Positions 1 through 7,992 are shown, counted from the first letter of the stretch. The stretch is 47,251 nucleotides of DNA from DATDMG01 sp036518955 (GCA_036518955.1 DATDMG010000362.1:1-47251); one strand, 5' to 3'. Made by a program: numbers and translations. The notes: generated by a model from the sequence alone, not told the origin.

Positions 1-98
1 TGTGGGGAGGCCGGGACGGCGTCCGGGTGCGGGCCGAAGACCTTCCACAGGGATCTGACGGCGATCACGGGGTCAGCCATGGTGCGGACGTCGGTCAT
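1..98 (-). CDS. proV: Glycine betaine/proline ABC transporter ATP-binding protein, N-terminal fragment
   Basis: Only the first 32 codons lie in the window; the gene runs off the left edge. The reading begins MTDVRTMADPVIAVRSLWKV and continues with FGPHPDAVP. This matches the start of ProV/OpuAA-type ATPases, where a short beta strand is followed by a W-K-V-F-G motif before the Walker A loop, which is not visible here. A second in-frame ATG at position 80 is an alternative start. ProV energises import of glycine betaine, choline or proline at the inner membrane. The next gene upstream on the same strand is a choline-dehydrogenase-like GMC oxidoreductase, which fits a choline/betaine osmoprotection module. 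The family call rests on a short stretch. Confidence 0.68.
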   Translation of the reverse strand, partial: MTDVRTMADPVIAVRSLWKVFGPHPDAVPASP

Positions 99-357
99 GC
101 GCTCCCCGATTCCCGTCGGTGGTCATCGCGGGCCCGGGTCCGGGCCATCGCGAACGTAGCGTGACGACTCGTCGCACGGCTATGAGTGCCACGACACACG
201 AGGCGCGACATCACGACGCCAGGCCCTCGGCTACCGGCGCGCCGGCGCCAGTCCGTGCCAGCCCAAGCGCCGCGCCGCCCGGTCCATCGCCACCACCTCC
301 CGGACGACCTGCGGGATTCGCTCCAGGCACTGGCACCACCCTCGACGTCCGGGGAGC

Positions 358-2067
358 TCATCGGGCCTCAGTATGCCGGCCACGCACCGCCGTCGAGGTG
401 CTCGGCGAGGGGCGGTGACGGTGGAAGGGCGCCGGATCCGGGGGCAGCGGTGCCCGACCGGCGATCAGGTCGGAGGCGCGCTCGGCCAGCATCAGGACGG
501 GCGCGTAGATGTTGCCGTTGGTCACGTACGGCATCGCGGAGGCATCGGCGACGTACAGGCCTTCGACTCCGTGCACCCCCATTGTCGCCGGATCCACCAC
601 CGACTCGTCGTCGACGCCCATCCGGGCGGTGCAGCACGGATGGTAGGCGGTCTCGGCATCGCGGGCGACCCAGTCGAGGATCTCGGCATCGGTACGAACG
701 GCCGGACCGGGGGAGAGCTCCCCGGCGTCGAACGGAGCGAGGGCGGGGCGGCTCAGGATGTCCCGGGCCGCATGGATCGCCTCGACCCACTCTCGGCGGT
801 CCTGCGCCGTCGAGAGGTAGTTGAAGCGCAGCTCCGGGTGCTCGTACGGGTCGGTGGACCGGATCCGGACCGACCCCCGGGCGTCGGAGTACATGGGGCC
901 GACGTGCACCTGGTACCCGTGTCCGCGCACCGGCTGGGTGCCGTCGTAGCGGATCGCCACGGGGAGGAAGTGGAACATCAGGTTCGGGTAGTCCACGTCG
1001 TCGTTGCCTCGGACGAACCCTCCTCCCTCGAAGTGGTTGCTGGCGGCTGGACCCGAGCGCAGGAGCAGCCACTGCATGCCGATCAACGGCCGGCGCCAGA
1101 GCGCCAACGCCGGGGCCAGGGACACCGGCTGGGCGCTGCGATGCTGCACGTAGGCCTCCAGATGGTCCTGAAGGTGCGCGCCGACGGCGGGCAGGTGCGC
1201 GATGACCGGGATACCCAGCGGCCGCAGCAGATCGGCGTTGCCGATCCCGGACAGCTGCAGTAGTTGCGGGGTGTTGAAGGCGCCTCCGGCCAGGATGACC
1301 CGTTCGGCGCGCACGGTGCCCGTGCGTCGCGAGTGGTACCCGTTCTCGCTGTACTCGATGCCCACGGCGCGGCCGCCCTGGGTCACCACCCGGTGCGCCA
1401 TCGCACCGCACCGCACCACCAGGTTGGGGCGCTCCCGGCGGACCGGGCGCAGGTAGGCGCCCGCCGCCGATATCCGGCGGCCCCGCCTGATCGTGCGGTC
1501 GAAGGCGTTGAACCCCTCTTGCTGGTAGCCGTTCACGTCAGGGGTGAGCGGATGGCCCGCCTCCTGGGCGGCAGCGAAGAACGCCCGGAACAGGGGGCCA
1601 CTGGCCGGGCCTCGCTCGAGCGGGAGCGGCCCGTCGCCGCCCCGCCACTCGTCGGTTCCCGCGAGACAGGTCTCCAGTCGCTTGAAGTACGGCAGGCAGT
1701 GCGCGTAGTCCCAGTTCTGCATGCCCGGGTCGGCCGCCCAGCGCTGATAGTCCAGCGGGTTGCCGCGTTGGAAGATCATACCGTTGATGCTGCTCGAACC
1801 CCCGAGCACTCGGCCTCGGCCGTGGGCGACCCGGCGGCCACCGAGCGCCGGCTCGGGTTCGGAGAGGTAGCACCAGTCGTAGCGTGGGTTCCCGATCACC
1901 ATCGTCAGCGCCGCGGGCATGTGGATCAACAGGTCCCAACGATGGTCGGGCCGCCCCGCCTCGAGGACCGCAACGTGCGTCCCCGGATCAGCGCTGAGCC
2001 GGTTGGCCAGCACACATCCCGCCGAGCCACCGCCGACGATCACGTAGTCGTACTCGGTCTCGGTCAC
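358..2067 (-). CDS. GMC family FAD oxidoreductase (choline dehydrogenase-like)
   Basis: A glucose-methanol-choline flavoenzyme of about 569 residues, the usual length for choline or alcohol dehydrogenases of this family. The N-terminus carries the FAD-binding YDYVIVGGGSAGCVLANRL dinucleotide fold at about residues 6-24. GMC signature 1 (GRVLGGSSSINGMIFQRG) lies near 85-102 and signature 2 (GAFNTPQLLQLSGIG) near 262-276. The C-terminus has the active-site segment YHPCCTARMG and the later TNGN pair. The usual segment is W-H-P-x-G-T-C-R-M-G, so the CCTA wording is slightly off consensus, but the catalytic His is kept. I start at GTG 2067, just after a GGAGG at 2071-2075, although the spacing is short. 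An in-frame extension reaches 2118. The family oxidises choline to betaine aldehyde or other alcohols. The proV-like gene downstream favours choline, but substrate cannot be read from sequence. Confidence 0.85.
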   Translation of the reverse strand: MTETEYDYVIVGGGSAGCVLANRLSADPGTHVAVLEAGRPDHRWDLLIHMPAALTMVIGNPRYDWCYLSEPEPALGGRRVAHGRGRVLGGSSSINGMIFQRGNPLDYQRWAADPGMQNWDYAHCLPYFKRLETCLAGTDEWRGGDGPLPLERGPASGPLFRAFFAAAQEAGHPLTPDVNGYQQEGFNAFDRTIRRGRRISAAGAYLRPVRRERPNLVVRCGAMAHRVVTQGGRAVGIEYSENGYHSRRTGTVRAERVILAGGAFNTPQLLQLSGIGNADLLRPLGIPVIAHLPAVGAHLQDHLEAYVQHRSAQPVSLAPALALWRRPLIGMQWLLLRSGPAASNHFEGGGFVRGNDDVDYPNLMFHFLPVAIRYDGTQPVRGHGYQVHVGPMYSDARGSVRIRSTDPYEHPELRFNYLSTAQDRREWVEAIHAARDILSRPALAPFDAGELSPGPAVRTDAEILDWVARDAETAYHPCCTARMGVDDESVVDPATMGVHGVEGLYVADASAMPYVTNGNIYAPVLMLAERASDLIAGRAPLPPDPAPFHRHRPSPSTSTAVRGRHTEAR

Positions 2068-2325
2068 GACCCTCCAGATTTCGTTGTGCATCAGGCAATG
2101 CGTGGCGGGATTATGCACTTATTGTTGCGAGGGTAGGCCTCGATGGTTTGGCCGGGCAAGGCGCGATCGCCTCGCTGCCCGGCCGTCCCGGTCGCCGGGA
2201 ATGACGGACCTGCCGCCCGGGAAACTCCACGTGACGGGTCGCCGGCAGACTTGACGGCGTCCCCGATTGCGGACGACGCCGTTGCGGCACATTGTGATGC
2301 GAGATGCGCGACATGCGGTTGTGGG

Positions 2326-2632
2326 ATGATCCCGGTCTGCGTTGACGGCGATCTTCCGGAAGGACAGGCGCGTCGTCTGGACACCGTGCCGCCGGTCGCG
2401 GTTTTCCACGGCGAGGGTGCCTACTGTGCGATCGACGACACCTTCACCCATCAGGACACCTCGCTCGCGGACGGATACGTCGAGGACCGCACCGTGGAGT
2501 GCCCCCTGCTTCGACCTGAGGACCGGTGAGCCGAGCGGGCCCCTGCCGTTCGGGTCAGGCGGCCGCGTCGTTGATCGGTTCCCCGCCGCCGTCACGAGCG
2601 GTGCACCTGGCCGTCCCGTGCTTCTGGTCTGA
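2326..2632 (+). pseudogene. Broken Rieske [2Fe-2S] ferredoxin gene (HcaC/BphF-like)
   Basis: From ATG 2326 the frame reads like a dioxygenase-type ferredoxin: MIPVCVDGDLPEGQ, then AYCAIDDTFTHQDTSLADG and VECPL. At about 2508 it breaks. The expected continuation (FDLRTGEPSGPL) appears in another frame at 2510-2545, and that frame stays open to the TGA at 2630-2632. The whole remnant is about 102 codons, the length of an intact Rieske ferredoxin. Two cluster ligands are damaged. The first-box Cys of C-T-H is Phe (TTC), and the second-box C-P-L-H has lost its His at the frameshift. No partner dioxygenase or reductase gene is nearby. An intact, translated product is very unlikely. It lies between the GMC oxidoreductase (leftward) and the M23 gene. 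Confidence 0.7.
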
Positions 2633-2781
2633 TCAGTACGGGTCCGCATCCAGTTCGCCGACGTGCTCCTCCATCGGATCTTCCCGATGGCTGGGACGGC
2701 GGGGTGCCCAGTGAGCTCCACCTGGCCGGGTTCCACCAGTGGGGTGGGCGAGCGGCTGGACCTGTCGCGGAGCTGACGCCG

Positions 2782-3480
2782 TCAGCCGTCCGGCACCTCG
2801 CCCAGCGGCAGTAGGACGATGGGGCCGCGCGCGGGCAGCAGGGTGAGGGGATCGACGTACTCGGCGCCGCGGAGCGCGCCCCAGTGGAGGCAGCCGGGCT
2901 GGCAGTGGCTCCCGGAGCCCGCGACGACGCCCAACAGTGCGCCGATCGCCACCACGCTGCCGACCCTGACCGCCGGGTCGACAGGCTCGTAGGTGGTGCG
3001 GACGCCGTCGGCGTGGACGACGACCACCACCGACCTGTCGGCGAGCGGGCCGGCGTACGAGACGCGGCCGGCCGCTGCAGCGAGGACCGGCTGCCCCGGC
3101 CTGGCGGCCAGGTCGACCCCACGGTGGCCGGCGGACCATCGGAACGGCCCGAGCCGGAAGGGGCGCACGACCGCCGGTCGTGGGGCGAGCGGCCAGGCGT
3201 ACCGGCCGAGGCTGCCCGGAGGGCCGGGGACACCGGGAGCATCGGCCGGGCGGCTCGGCGACGGCGACGCGCGCGGGGTGGGCGGCGTGGACCCCGGCGG
3301 CGGTGGCAGCGGAGGGAACGAAACCACGAGTGGACCCGGCACCACCGCGACGGGACGGGGGCTGTCCACCGCCGCGGTGGGCCGGGTGACCGGATCCGCG
3401 ACCGTCACGCCGACAGCTACTCCCATGCCGGTGGCGAGGGGAACCGCTACGACCCTGACGAGAGCTGCGAAAACGGTCAT
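2782..3480 (-). CDS. Secreted M23/LytM family peptidase-like protein
   Basis: 232 residues from ATG 3480. A hydrophobic N-terminal segment (residues 4-28) acts as signal peptide or anchor. A Pro-rich linker (about 48-90) and a C-terminal LytM fold follow. The zinc motif GHRGVDLA supplies His119 and Asp123. Near residue 199 the reading is CLHWGA, so the first His of the usual H-x-H is Cys197. A second Cys at 193 could pair with it in a disulfide. Many actinobacterial paralogues near rpsB show this C-L-H-W form, from memory of the family. The protein probably acts on, or binds, peptidoglycan outside the membrane; loss of the first His may reduce catalysis. It is followed leftward by non-coding DNA and preceded by the aminotransferase gene with a gap of about 116 bp. 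The longer frame reaching 3756 would overlap that gene and is less likely. Confidence 0.82.
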   Translation of the reverse strand: MTVFAALVRVVAVPLATGMGVAVGVTVADPVTRPTAAVDSPRPVAVVPGPLVVSFPPLPPPPGSTPPTPRASPSPSRPADAPGVPGPPGSLGRYAWPLAPRPAVVRPFRLGPFRWSAGHRGVDLAARPGQPVLAAAAGRVSYAGPLADRSVVVVVHADGVRTTYEPVDPAVRVGSVVAIGALLGVVAGSGSHCQPGCLHWGALRGAEYVDPLTLLPARGPIVLLPLGEVPDG

Positions 3481-3596
3481 GGGTCCACTGTCGGTCCCTG
3501 GTGGCCCACCGGTCGTGGGCCCGGTCCCGGCTGTGGACAGTGGGACGAGTCGGAGCACTGTGGACGGGTCGACGCCTGCTGCCGACGGTCGGGCGG

Positions 3597-4835
3597 TCAG
3601 CTGCGCAGGGTCCGCAGCCGTCGAACCGCCTCCGCGATGACCTCGGGGCGCTTGCAGAACGCGAACCGCACGAGCGAGCGGGCGGCGTCCCGGTCGTCGT
3701 GGAACACCTGGACGGGGACGGCGACGACGCCGCAGAGCTCGGGCAGCCGCCGGCACAGGTCCAGCCCGTCGGGGAAGCCGAGCGGCGCCGCGTCCGCGAT
3801 CAGGAAGTACGTCCCTGCGGGACGGCTGACCAGGAACCCCGCGTCCGCGAGGCCGGCGGCCAACAGGTCACGCCCCGCCTCCAGCCGCGCCGCCGCCTGC
3901 GCGTACACCGGGTCCGGCAGGTTCAGGCCGACGGCGACCGCGGGCTGCAGGGGCCCTGCACTGACGTAGGTGAGGAACTGCTTGACCGCGGTCACGGCAT
4001 CCACCAGGTCGGGGCGACCCGTCACCCACCCCACCTTCCAGCCGGTGACCGAGAAGGTCTTGCCGGCCGACGAGATGCTCACCGTGCGGTCGGCCATCCC
4101 GGGCAGGGCGGCGACCGGGACGTGCTGGTGGCCGGTGAAGACCAGATGTTCGTAGACCTCGTCGGTCACCACCAGTGCGTCGTGCGCGTTCGCCAGCCGG
4201 GCGATCTCCCCCAGTTCGGCCCGGGTGAGCACCCGGCCCGTCGGGTTGTGCGGGCTGTTCACCAGGACGAGTCGGGTGCGAGGGCCGAACGCCGTGGCCA
4301 GCACGGCCGGGTCCAGGGTGTAGTCCGGGAAGGGCAACGGCACGGTGACGCGGGTCGCACCGGCCAGCGCGATCGCCGCGGCGTAGGAGTCGTAGTACGG
4401 CTCGAGAACGATCACCTCGTCGCCCGGGCCGGCGAACGCCATGATCGTGGCGGTGAGCGCCTCGGTGGCGCCCGCGGTGATGAGCACCTCGGTGTCCGGA
4501 TCGACCTCGAGGCCGTAGAACCGGCGCTGGTGGGCGGCGACGGCGGCCCGCAGCTCCGGGACACCGCGACCCGGGGGGTACTGGTTCCGGCCGCCGGTGA
4601 TCCCGGCAACCGCCGCCTCGAGCACGGCCTGCGGGCCGTCCGTGTCGGGAAACCCCTGGCCCAGGTTGATCGCGCCGGTACGGTTCGCCAGCGCGCTCAT
4701 CTCCGCGAAGATCGTGGGCGCGGGCCGGCCGTCGGCGGACAGCAGGTTCGCCTGCCGCGCCACCTCGCGCCACGGCCCTCGCAGGTGCCCCGGGACGGCG
4801 GTGGCCGCGGCGGGGGGCGTGCCGTGCACGGTCAT
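3597..4835 (-). CDS. PLP-dependent class I/II aminotransferase (DapC/kynurenine aminotransferase-like)
   Basis: 412 residues, normal for fold-type I aminotransferases. The sequence has NLGQGFPDTDGP near residue 57, YPPGRGVPELR, the substrate-side motif NSPHNPTGRVL, DEVYEHLVF around the PLP-contacting Asp and Tyr, and the Schiff-base lysine in SSAGKTFSVTGWKVGW. This pattern is shared by N-succinyldiaminopimelate aminotransferase, kynurenine aminotransferase and methionine aminotransferase (YbdL) relatives, so the substrate is undecided. The ATG at 4835 is preceded by only a weak AGG. A perfect 16-bp hairpin lies 25 bp upstream in what would be its 5' leader. The gene is divergent from rpsB, with 305 bp between the start codons, and precedes the M23 gene on the same strand. 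Confidence 0.88.
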   Translation of the reverse strand: MTVHGTPPAAATAVPGHLRGPWREVARQANLLSADGRPAPTIFAEMSALANRTGAINLGQGFPDTDGPQAVLEAAVAGITGGRNQYPPGRGVPELRAAVAAHQRRFYGLEVDPDTEVLITAGATEALTATIMAFAGPGDEVIVLEPYYDSYAAAIALAGATRVTVPLPFPDYTLDPAVLATAFGPRTRLVLVNSPHNPTGRVLTRAELGEIARLANAHDALVVTDEVYEHLVFTGHQHVPVAALPGMADRTVSISSAGKTFSVTGWKVGWVTGRPDLVDAVTAVKQFLTYVSAGPLQPAVAVGLNLPDPVYAQAAARLEAGRDLLAAGLADAGFLVSRPAGTYFLIADAAPLGFPDGLDLCRRLPELCGVVAVPVQVFHDDRDAARSLVRFAFCKRPEVIAEAVRRLRTLRS

Positions 4836-4859
4836 GACCGCAGCCTACGCAAGCCGCCC

Positions 4860-4899
4860 GGGACGGCGGGCCCGGTCGGTGCGCCGGGCCCGCCGTCCC
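4860..4899. repeat. Perfect 16-bp inverted repeat upstream of the aminotransferase gene
   Basis: Left arm 4860-4875 (GGGACGGCGGGCCCGG), an 8-nt loop, and an exactly complementary right arm 4884-4899. It lies between two divergent genes. It is therefore not in a usual terminator position and no T-tract follows on either strand. On the leftward strand it would fold in the aminotransferase leader. On the rightward strand it lies upstream of the proposed rpsB promoter. It could be an attenuator, a barrier to read-through or a protein site. Confidence 0.75.
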
Positions 4900-4918
4900 C
4901 GGGCCCGGGCAAACCGGT

Positions 4919-4948
4919 TTGGCCGGCGTCCGCCGCGGGCCGTACGAT
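4919..4948 (+). promoter_or_regulatory. Candidate sigma70-type promoter of rpsB
   Basis: TTGGCC at 4919-4924 and TACGAT at 4943-4948, separated by 18 bp. Transcription would start near 4955 and give a leader of about 185 nt before rpsB. Short motif matches in GC-rich DNA are weak evidence. Confidence 0.35.
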
Positions 4949-5073
4949 CGCCGGTAGCGGCCGGGCCTCCGGCCGACATCGCGCGCCCATCACCGCCGCT
5001 GGACGGCGGGACGCACCTCTCGGTCCGGCTCTGGTTCACGGGGTCGGTCGCGGTGCGGTCGAGGGCGCCAGGC

Positions 5074-5134
5074 GTGCCGCCGCCCGGCGGCACGGACAAC
5101 CGAGGGGCGCCCGCCCGGGCGCCGATATGGAGAG
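5074..5134 (+). promoter_or_regulatory. Two hairpins and Shine-Dalgarno in the rpsB leader
   Basis: Hairpin 1: arms 5074-5081 and 5086-5093 (8 bp, GCCC loop). Hairpin 2: arms 5106-5112 and 5117-5123 (7 bp, 4-nt loop). The Shine-Dalgarno GGAGAG follows at 5129-5134, 6 nt before the ATG of rpsB. Paired hairpins directly upstream of the ribosome-binding site are compatible with S2-mediated translational feedback, which is known for other ribosomal operons; this is inference here. Confidence 0.45.
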
Positions 5135-5140
5135 TCTCGC

Positions 5141-5992
5141 ATGGCTGTCGTCACGATGCGCCAGCTGCTGGAGAGCGGTGTCCACTTCGGGCACCAGACC
5201 CGGCGGTGGAACCCGAAGATGAAGCGCTTCATCTTCACCGAGCGCAACGGCATCTACATCATCGACCTGCAGCAGTCGCTGTCTTTCATCGACCGTGCCT
5301 TCGAGTTCATCAAGGAGACGGTCGCGCACGGGGGCACGATTCTCTTCGTCGGCACCAAGAAGCAGGCGCAGGAACCGATCGCGGAGCAGGCGTCCCGGGT
5401 CGGGATGCCCTACGTCAACCAGCGCTGGCTGGGTGGGATGCTGACGAACTTCTCCACGGTCCACAAGCGTCTCCAGCGGCTCAAGGAGCTGGAGGAGATC
5501 GACTTCGACGACGTGGCGAAGAGCGGCATGACGAAGAAGGAGCTGCTCGTCCTGCGCCGCGAGAAGGACAAGCTGGAGAAGACTCTCGGCGGCATCCGCG
5601 ACATGAACAAGGTGCCCAGCGCGGTCTGGATCGTGGACACCAAGAAGGAGCACCTGGCGGTCGACGAGGCACGCAAGCTGAACATCCCGATCGTCGCCAT
5701 CCTGGACACGAACTGCGACCCGGACGAGGTCGACTACAAGATTCCGGGTAACGACGACGCCATCCGCTCGGTCACCCTGCTGACCCGGGTGGTCGCCGAC
5801 GCCGTCGCCGAGGGGCTGATCGCCCGTTCCCGAGGCTCGGAGGCGAAGCCGGAAGCCGGAGCGGTCGCCTCCGACGAGCCGCTGGCCGAGTGGGAGCGCG
5901 ACCTGCTCGCCAGCCAGGAGGCGCCGTCCGGAGCCGCGGAGGTTTCCGGCCAGGCTCCCGCGGACTCCGCCGGCCTCGCCGAGCAGGCCTGA
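5141..5992 (+). CDS. rpsB: 30S ribosomal protein S2
   Basis: 283 residues, opening with MAVVTMRQLLESGVHFGHQT and continuing NPKMKRFIFTERNGIYIIDL, both diagnostic for bacterial S2. Further S2 marks are FVGTKKQAQEPI, VNQRWLGGMLTNF and IVAILDTNCDPD. S2 bridges the head and body of the 30S subunit and helps recruit S1. The C-terminal tail after about residue 230 is acidic and Ala-rich, as in other actinobacterial S2 proteins. The start is well fixed by GGAGAG 6 nt upstream. It heads a rightward series with tsf 47 nt downstream and then pyrH, frr and cdsA. Confidence 0.98.
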   Translation: MAVVTMRQLLESGVHFGHQTRRWNPKMKRFIFTERNGIYIIDLQQSLSFIDRAFEFIKETVAHGGTILFVGTKKQAQEPIAEQASRVGMPYVNQRWLGGMLTNFSTVHKRLQRLKELEEIDFDDVAKSGMTKKELLVLRREKDKLEKTLGGIRDMNKVPSAVWIVDTKKEHLAVDEARKLNIPIVAILDTNCDPDEVDYKIPGNDDAIRSVTLLTRVVADAVAEGLIARSRGSEAKPEAGAVASDEPLAEWERDLLASQEAPSGAAEVSGQAPADSAGLAEQA

Positions 5993-6039
5993 CCGCGGTA
6001 CGGGACGATCAGCGAATCACGACGGGAGACGGACAAGTC

Positions 6040-6867
6040 ATGGCGAACTACAGCGCCGCTGACGTCAAGCGCCTGCGCGAGCAGACGGGCGCCGGAATGC
6101 TGGACTGCAAGAACGCGCTCGTGGAGAGCGACGGCGACTTCGAGCGGGCCGTCGAGTACCTGCGTGTGAAGGGCCTCAAGGGCGTGACGAAGCGGGAGGG
6201 GCGGACGGCCTCCAACGGACTCGTCGCGGCCGAGGTGAGCGACGGCGTGGGCACCCTCGTCGAGATCAACTGCGAGACCGACTTCGTCGCCAAGGGAGCC
6301 GCCTTCCAGGACTTGGCGGCGAAGGTGCTCGCCCAAGCGGTGAAGATCAAGGCGACGGACGCGGACCTGCTCCTGAAGAGCGAGATCGAGCCCGGCAAGA
6401 CCGTCCAGCAACTCGTCGACGAGGCCAACGCCACCATCGGCGAGAAGATCGAGGTCCGGCGGGCGGCCCGGCTCGAGGCGCCCCACGTCGCGGCGTACCT
6501 GCATCGGACGAATCCGGACCTGCCACCGCAGATCGGCGTCCTGGTGGCGACCGACGCCCCGGCCGGCGTGGCGCGCGACGTGGCGATGCACATCGCCGCC
6601 ATGTCGCCGAGCTACCTCGACCGGGAGTCGGTCCCCGAGGAGGTCGTGGCGAGCGAGCGGCGGATCGCGGAGGAGACCGCGCGCGAGGAGGGCAAGCCGG
6701 AGGGTGCCCTGCCGCGCATCGTCGACGGTCGGGTGAACGGATTCTTCAAGGAGAACGTTCTGCTCGAGCAGGCTTTCGCGAAGGACAACAAGAAGACGGT
6801 CAAGCAGGTCTTCTCCGAAGCCGGCACGGCGGCGACCGGATTCGTCCGGTTCCGCGTCGGAGCCTGA
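6040..6867 (+). CDS. tsf: Translation elongation factor Ts
   Basis: 275 residues, starting MANYSAADVKRLREQTGAGM and followed by LDCKNAL, the classic EF-Ts N-terminal (UBA-like) module. The core motif INCETDFVAKG follows near residue 80. The conserved stretch AYLHRTNPDLPPQIGVLV corresponds to the dimerisation region. EF-Ts exchanges GDP for GTP on EF-Tu. The in-frame extension upstream runs back into rpsB and is not credible. A GGGAG lies at 6024-6028, at a rather long 11-nt spacing. The gene follows rpsB, almost certainly in the same transcript. A strong hairpin lies just after its stop codon. Confidence 0.98.
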   Translation: MANYSAADVKRLREQTGAGMLDCKNALVESDGDFERAVEYLRVKGLKGVTKREGRTASNGLVAAEVSDGVGTLVEINCETDFVAKGAAFQDLAAKVLAQAVKIKATDADLLLKSEIEPGKTVQQLVDEANATIGEKIEVRRAARLEAPHVAAYLHRTNPDLPPQIGVLVATDAPAGVARDVAMHIAAMSPSYLDRESVPEEVVASERRIAEETAREEGKPEGALPRIVDGRVNGFFKENVLLEQAFAKDNKKTVKQVFSEAGTAATGFVRFRVGA

Positions 6868-6875
6868 GCTCGTCC

Positions 6876-6909
6876 CGGCGGCCGTCCCGAACTCTCGGGA
6901 CGGCCGCCG
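6876..6909 (+). terminator. Hairpin between tsf and pyrH (terminator or attenuator-like)
   Basis: A perfect 15-bp stem: left arm 6876-6890, loop ACTC, right arm 6895-6909. It begins 9 nt after the tsf stop. No T-tract follows, so it may terminate inefficiently and set the ratio between rpsB-tsf and pyrH-frr-cdsA transcripts. Confidence 0.6.
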
Positions 6910-7066
6910 CCGCGTGTGCGGGTCGGACCGGTGCCTGTGGACAACGCTCCCGCGGCAGCGAAAGTACGGCAGACTGCGTTGCAGGGGTCGGGCCGTCAAG
7001 CGGGTGAGCGAGGGGCCGGTGAGAGGAGACGTGACGGTGGAGACGGCGGCACGGGAGGTCCGGGTG

Positions 7067-7846
7067 ATGGACGTCAAGACGCTGGTGACCGGTCCGCAGG
7101 GCCAGACGGTGGGGCAGCGCGGCGGCGGATGGCGTGGGCGTTACCGACGGGTGTTGCTGAAGTTGTCCGGGGAGGCGTTCGGGAACGGGCAGCTCGGTGT
7201 CGACCCGGACGTCGTCAGCCGGCTCGCCGGACAGATCGCCGAGGTCGTGCGTGAAGGGGTTCAGGTAGGCGTCGTCGTCGGGGGCGGGAACTTCTTCCGC
7301 GGGGCGGAACTCTCCCAGCGCGGGATGGAGCGGGCTCGCGCCGACTACATGGGCATGCTCGGCACCGTCATGAACTGCCTGGCCTTGCAGGACTTTCTCG
7401 AGCAGCGAGGGATCGACACCCGCGTGCAGACGGCGATCACGATGGGTCAGGTCGCCGAGCCGTATGTTCCACGGCGCGCGATCCGGCACCTGGAGAAGGG
7501 CCGAGTGGTGATCTTCGGTGCGGGTCTGGGAGCGCCGTACTTCTCGACGGACACCACAGCCGCCCAGCGGGCCCTCGAGGTGCATGCCGAGGTGGTCCTG
7601 ATGAGCAAGAACGGGGTGGACGGCGTCTACACCTCGGATCCGCGCACCGACCCGGAGGCGCGCAAGCTCGACCAGATCTCCTACAGTGAGGCCCTCCGCG
7701 CGCGACTCAAGGTCGTGGACGCGACGTCCTTCAGCCTCTGCATGGACAACAGGCTCCCAATGATCGTCTTTGGAATGGACGCGGTGGAGAACGTGGCCCG
7801 AGCCGTCCGAGGTGAGAGGATCGGAACGCTCGTCACAGCTGGCTGA
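7067..7846 (+). CDS. pyrH: UMP kinase
   Basis: 259 residues from ATG 7067. Amino-acid-kinase fold marks are YRRVLLKLSGEAFGN near residue 26, VVVGGGNFFRGAEL, the UMP kinase segment DYMGMLGTVMNCLALQDFL, and the C-terminal SKNGVDGVYTSDPR and MDNRLPMIVFGM. The enzyme phosphorylates UMP to UDP with ATP and is allosterically controlled by GTP and UTP in bacteria. The start is chosen because GGGAGG at 7053-7058 sits 8 nt upstream. GTG codons at 7031 and 7037 behind a GAGGAG are alternatives that would add up to 12 residues. The gap of about 200 nt after tsf contains the hairpin above. Confidence 0.96.
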   Translation: MDVKTLVTGPQGQTVGQRGGGWRGRYRRVLLKLSGEAFGNGQLGVDPDVVSRLAGQIAEVVREGVQVGVVVGGGNFFRGAELSQRGMERARADYMGMLGTVMNCLALQDFLEQRGIDTRVQTAITMGQVAEPYVPRRAIRHLEKGRVVIFGAGLGAPYFSTDTTAAQRALEVHAEVVLMSKNGVDGVYTSDPRTDPEARKLDQISYSEALRARLKVVDATSFSLCMDNRLPMIVFGMDAVENVARAVRGERIGTLVTAG

Positions 7847-7992
7847 GCGCGCTCCCGGGCCGGCGGCTGCCGGTCCCGAGCCACATCCGGTGCGTGACGA
7901 TCCAGCAGCGCTGCAGGCACAAGGGCCGGTCGCAGGACGAGGGCCGGAGTGGATCCGGCGCCTCCCGGCGTCCGGCGGGTGAAGGAGCGACG

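Noticed and set aside
2633..2781. A leftward frame ending in EDPMEEHVGELDADPY that looks locally protein-like
   Set aside because: Its upstream part lies inside the M23 gene in another frame, it has no start with a ribosome-binding site, and the stretch outside that gene is under 50 codons. I cannot assign it.
5890..6039. An upstream extension of the tsf frame into rpsB
   Set aside because: EF-Ts begins canonically with MANYSAADVK at 6040; the upstream part overlaps rpsB and has unrelated composition.
6876..6909. Classical Rho-independent terminator after tsf
   Set aside because: The stem is strong but no T-run follows, so I call it terminator- or attenuator-like rather than a proven terminator.
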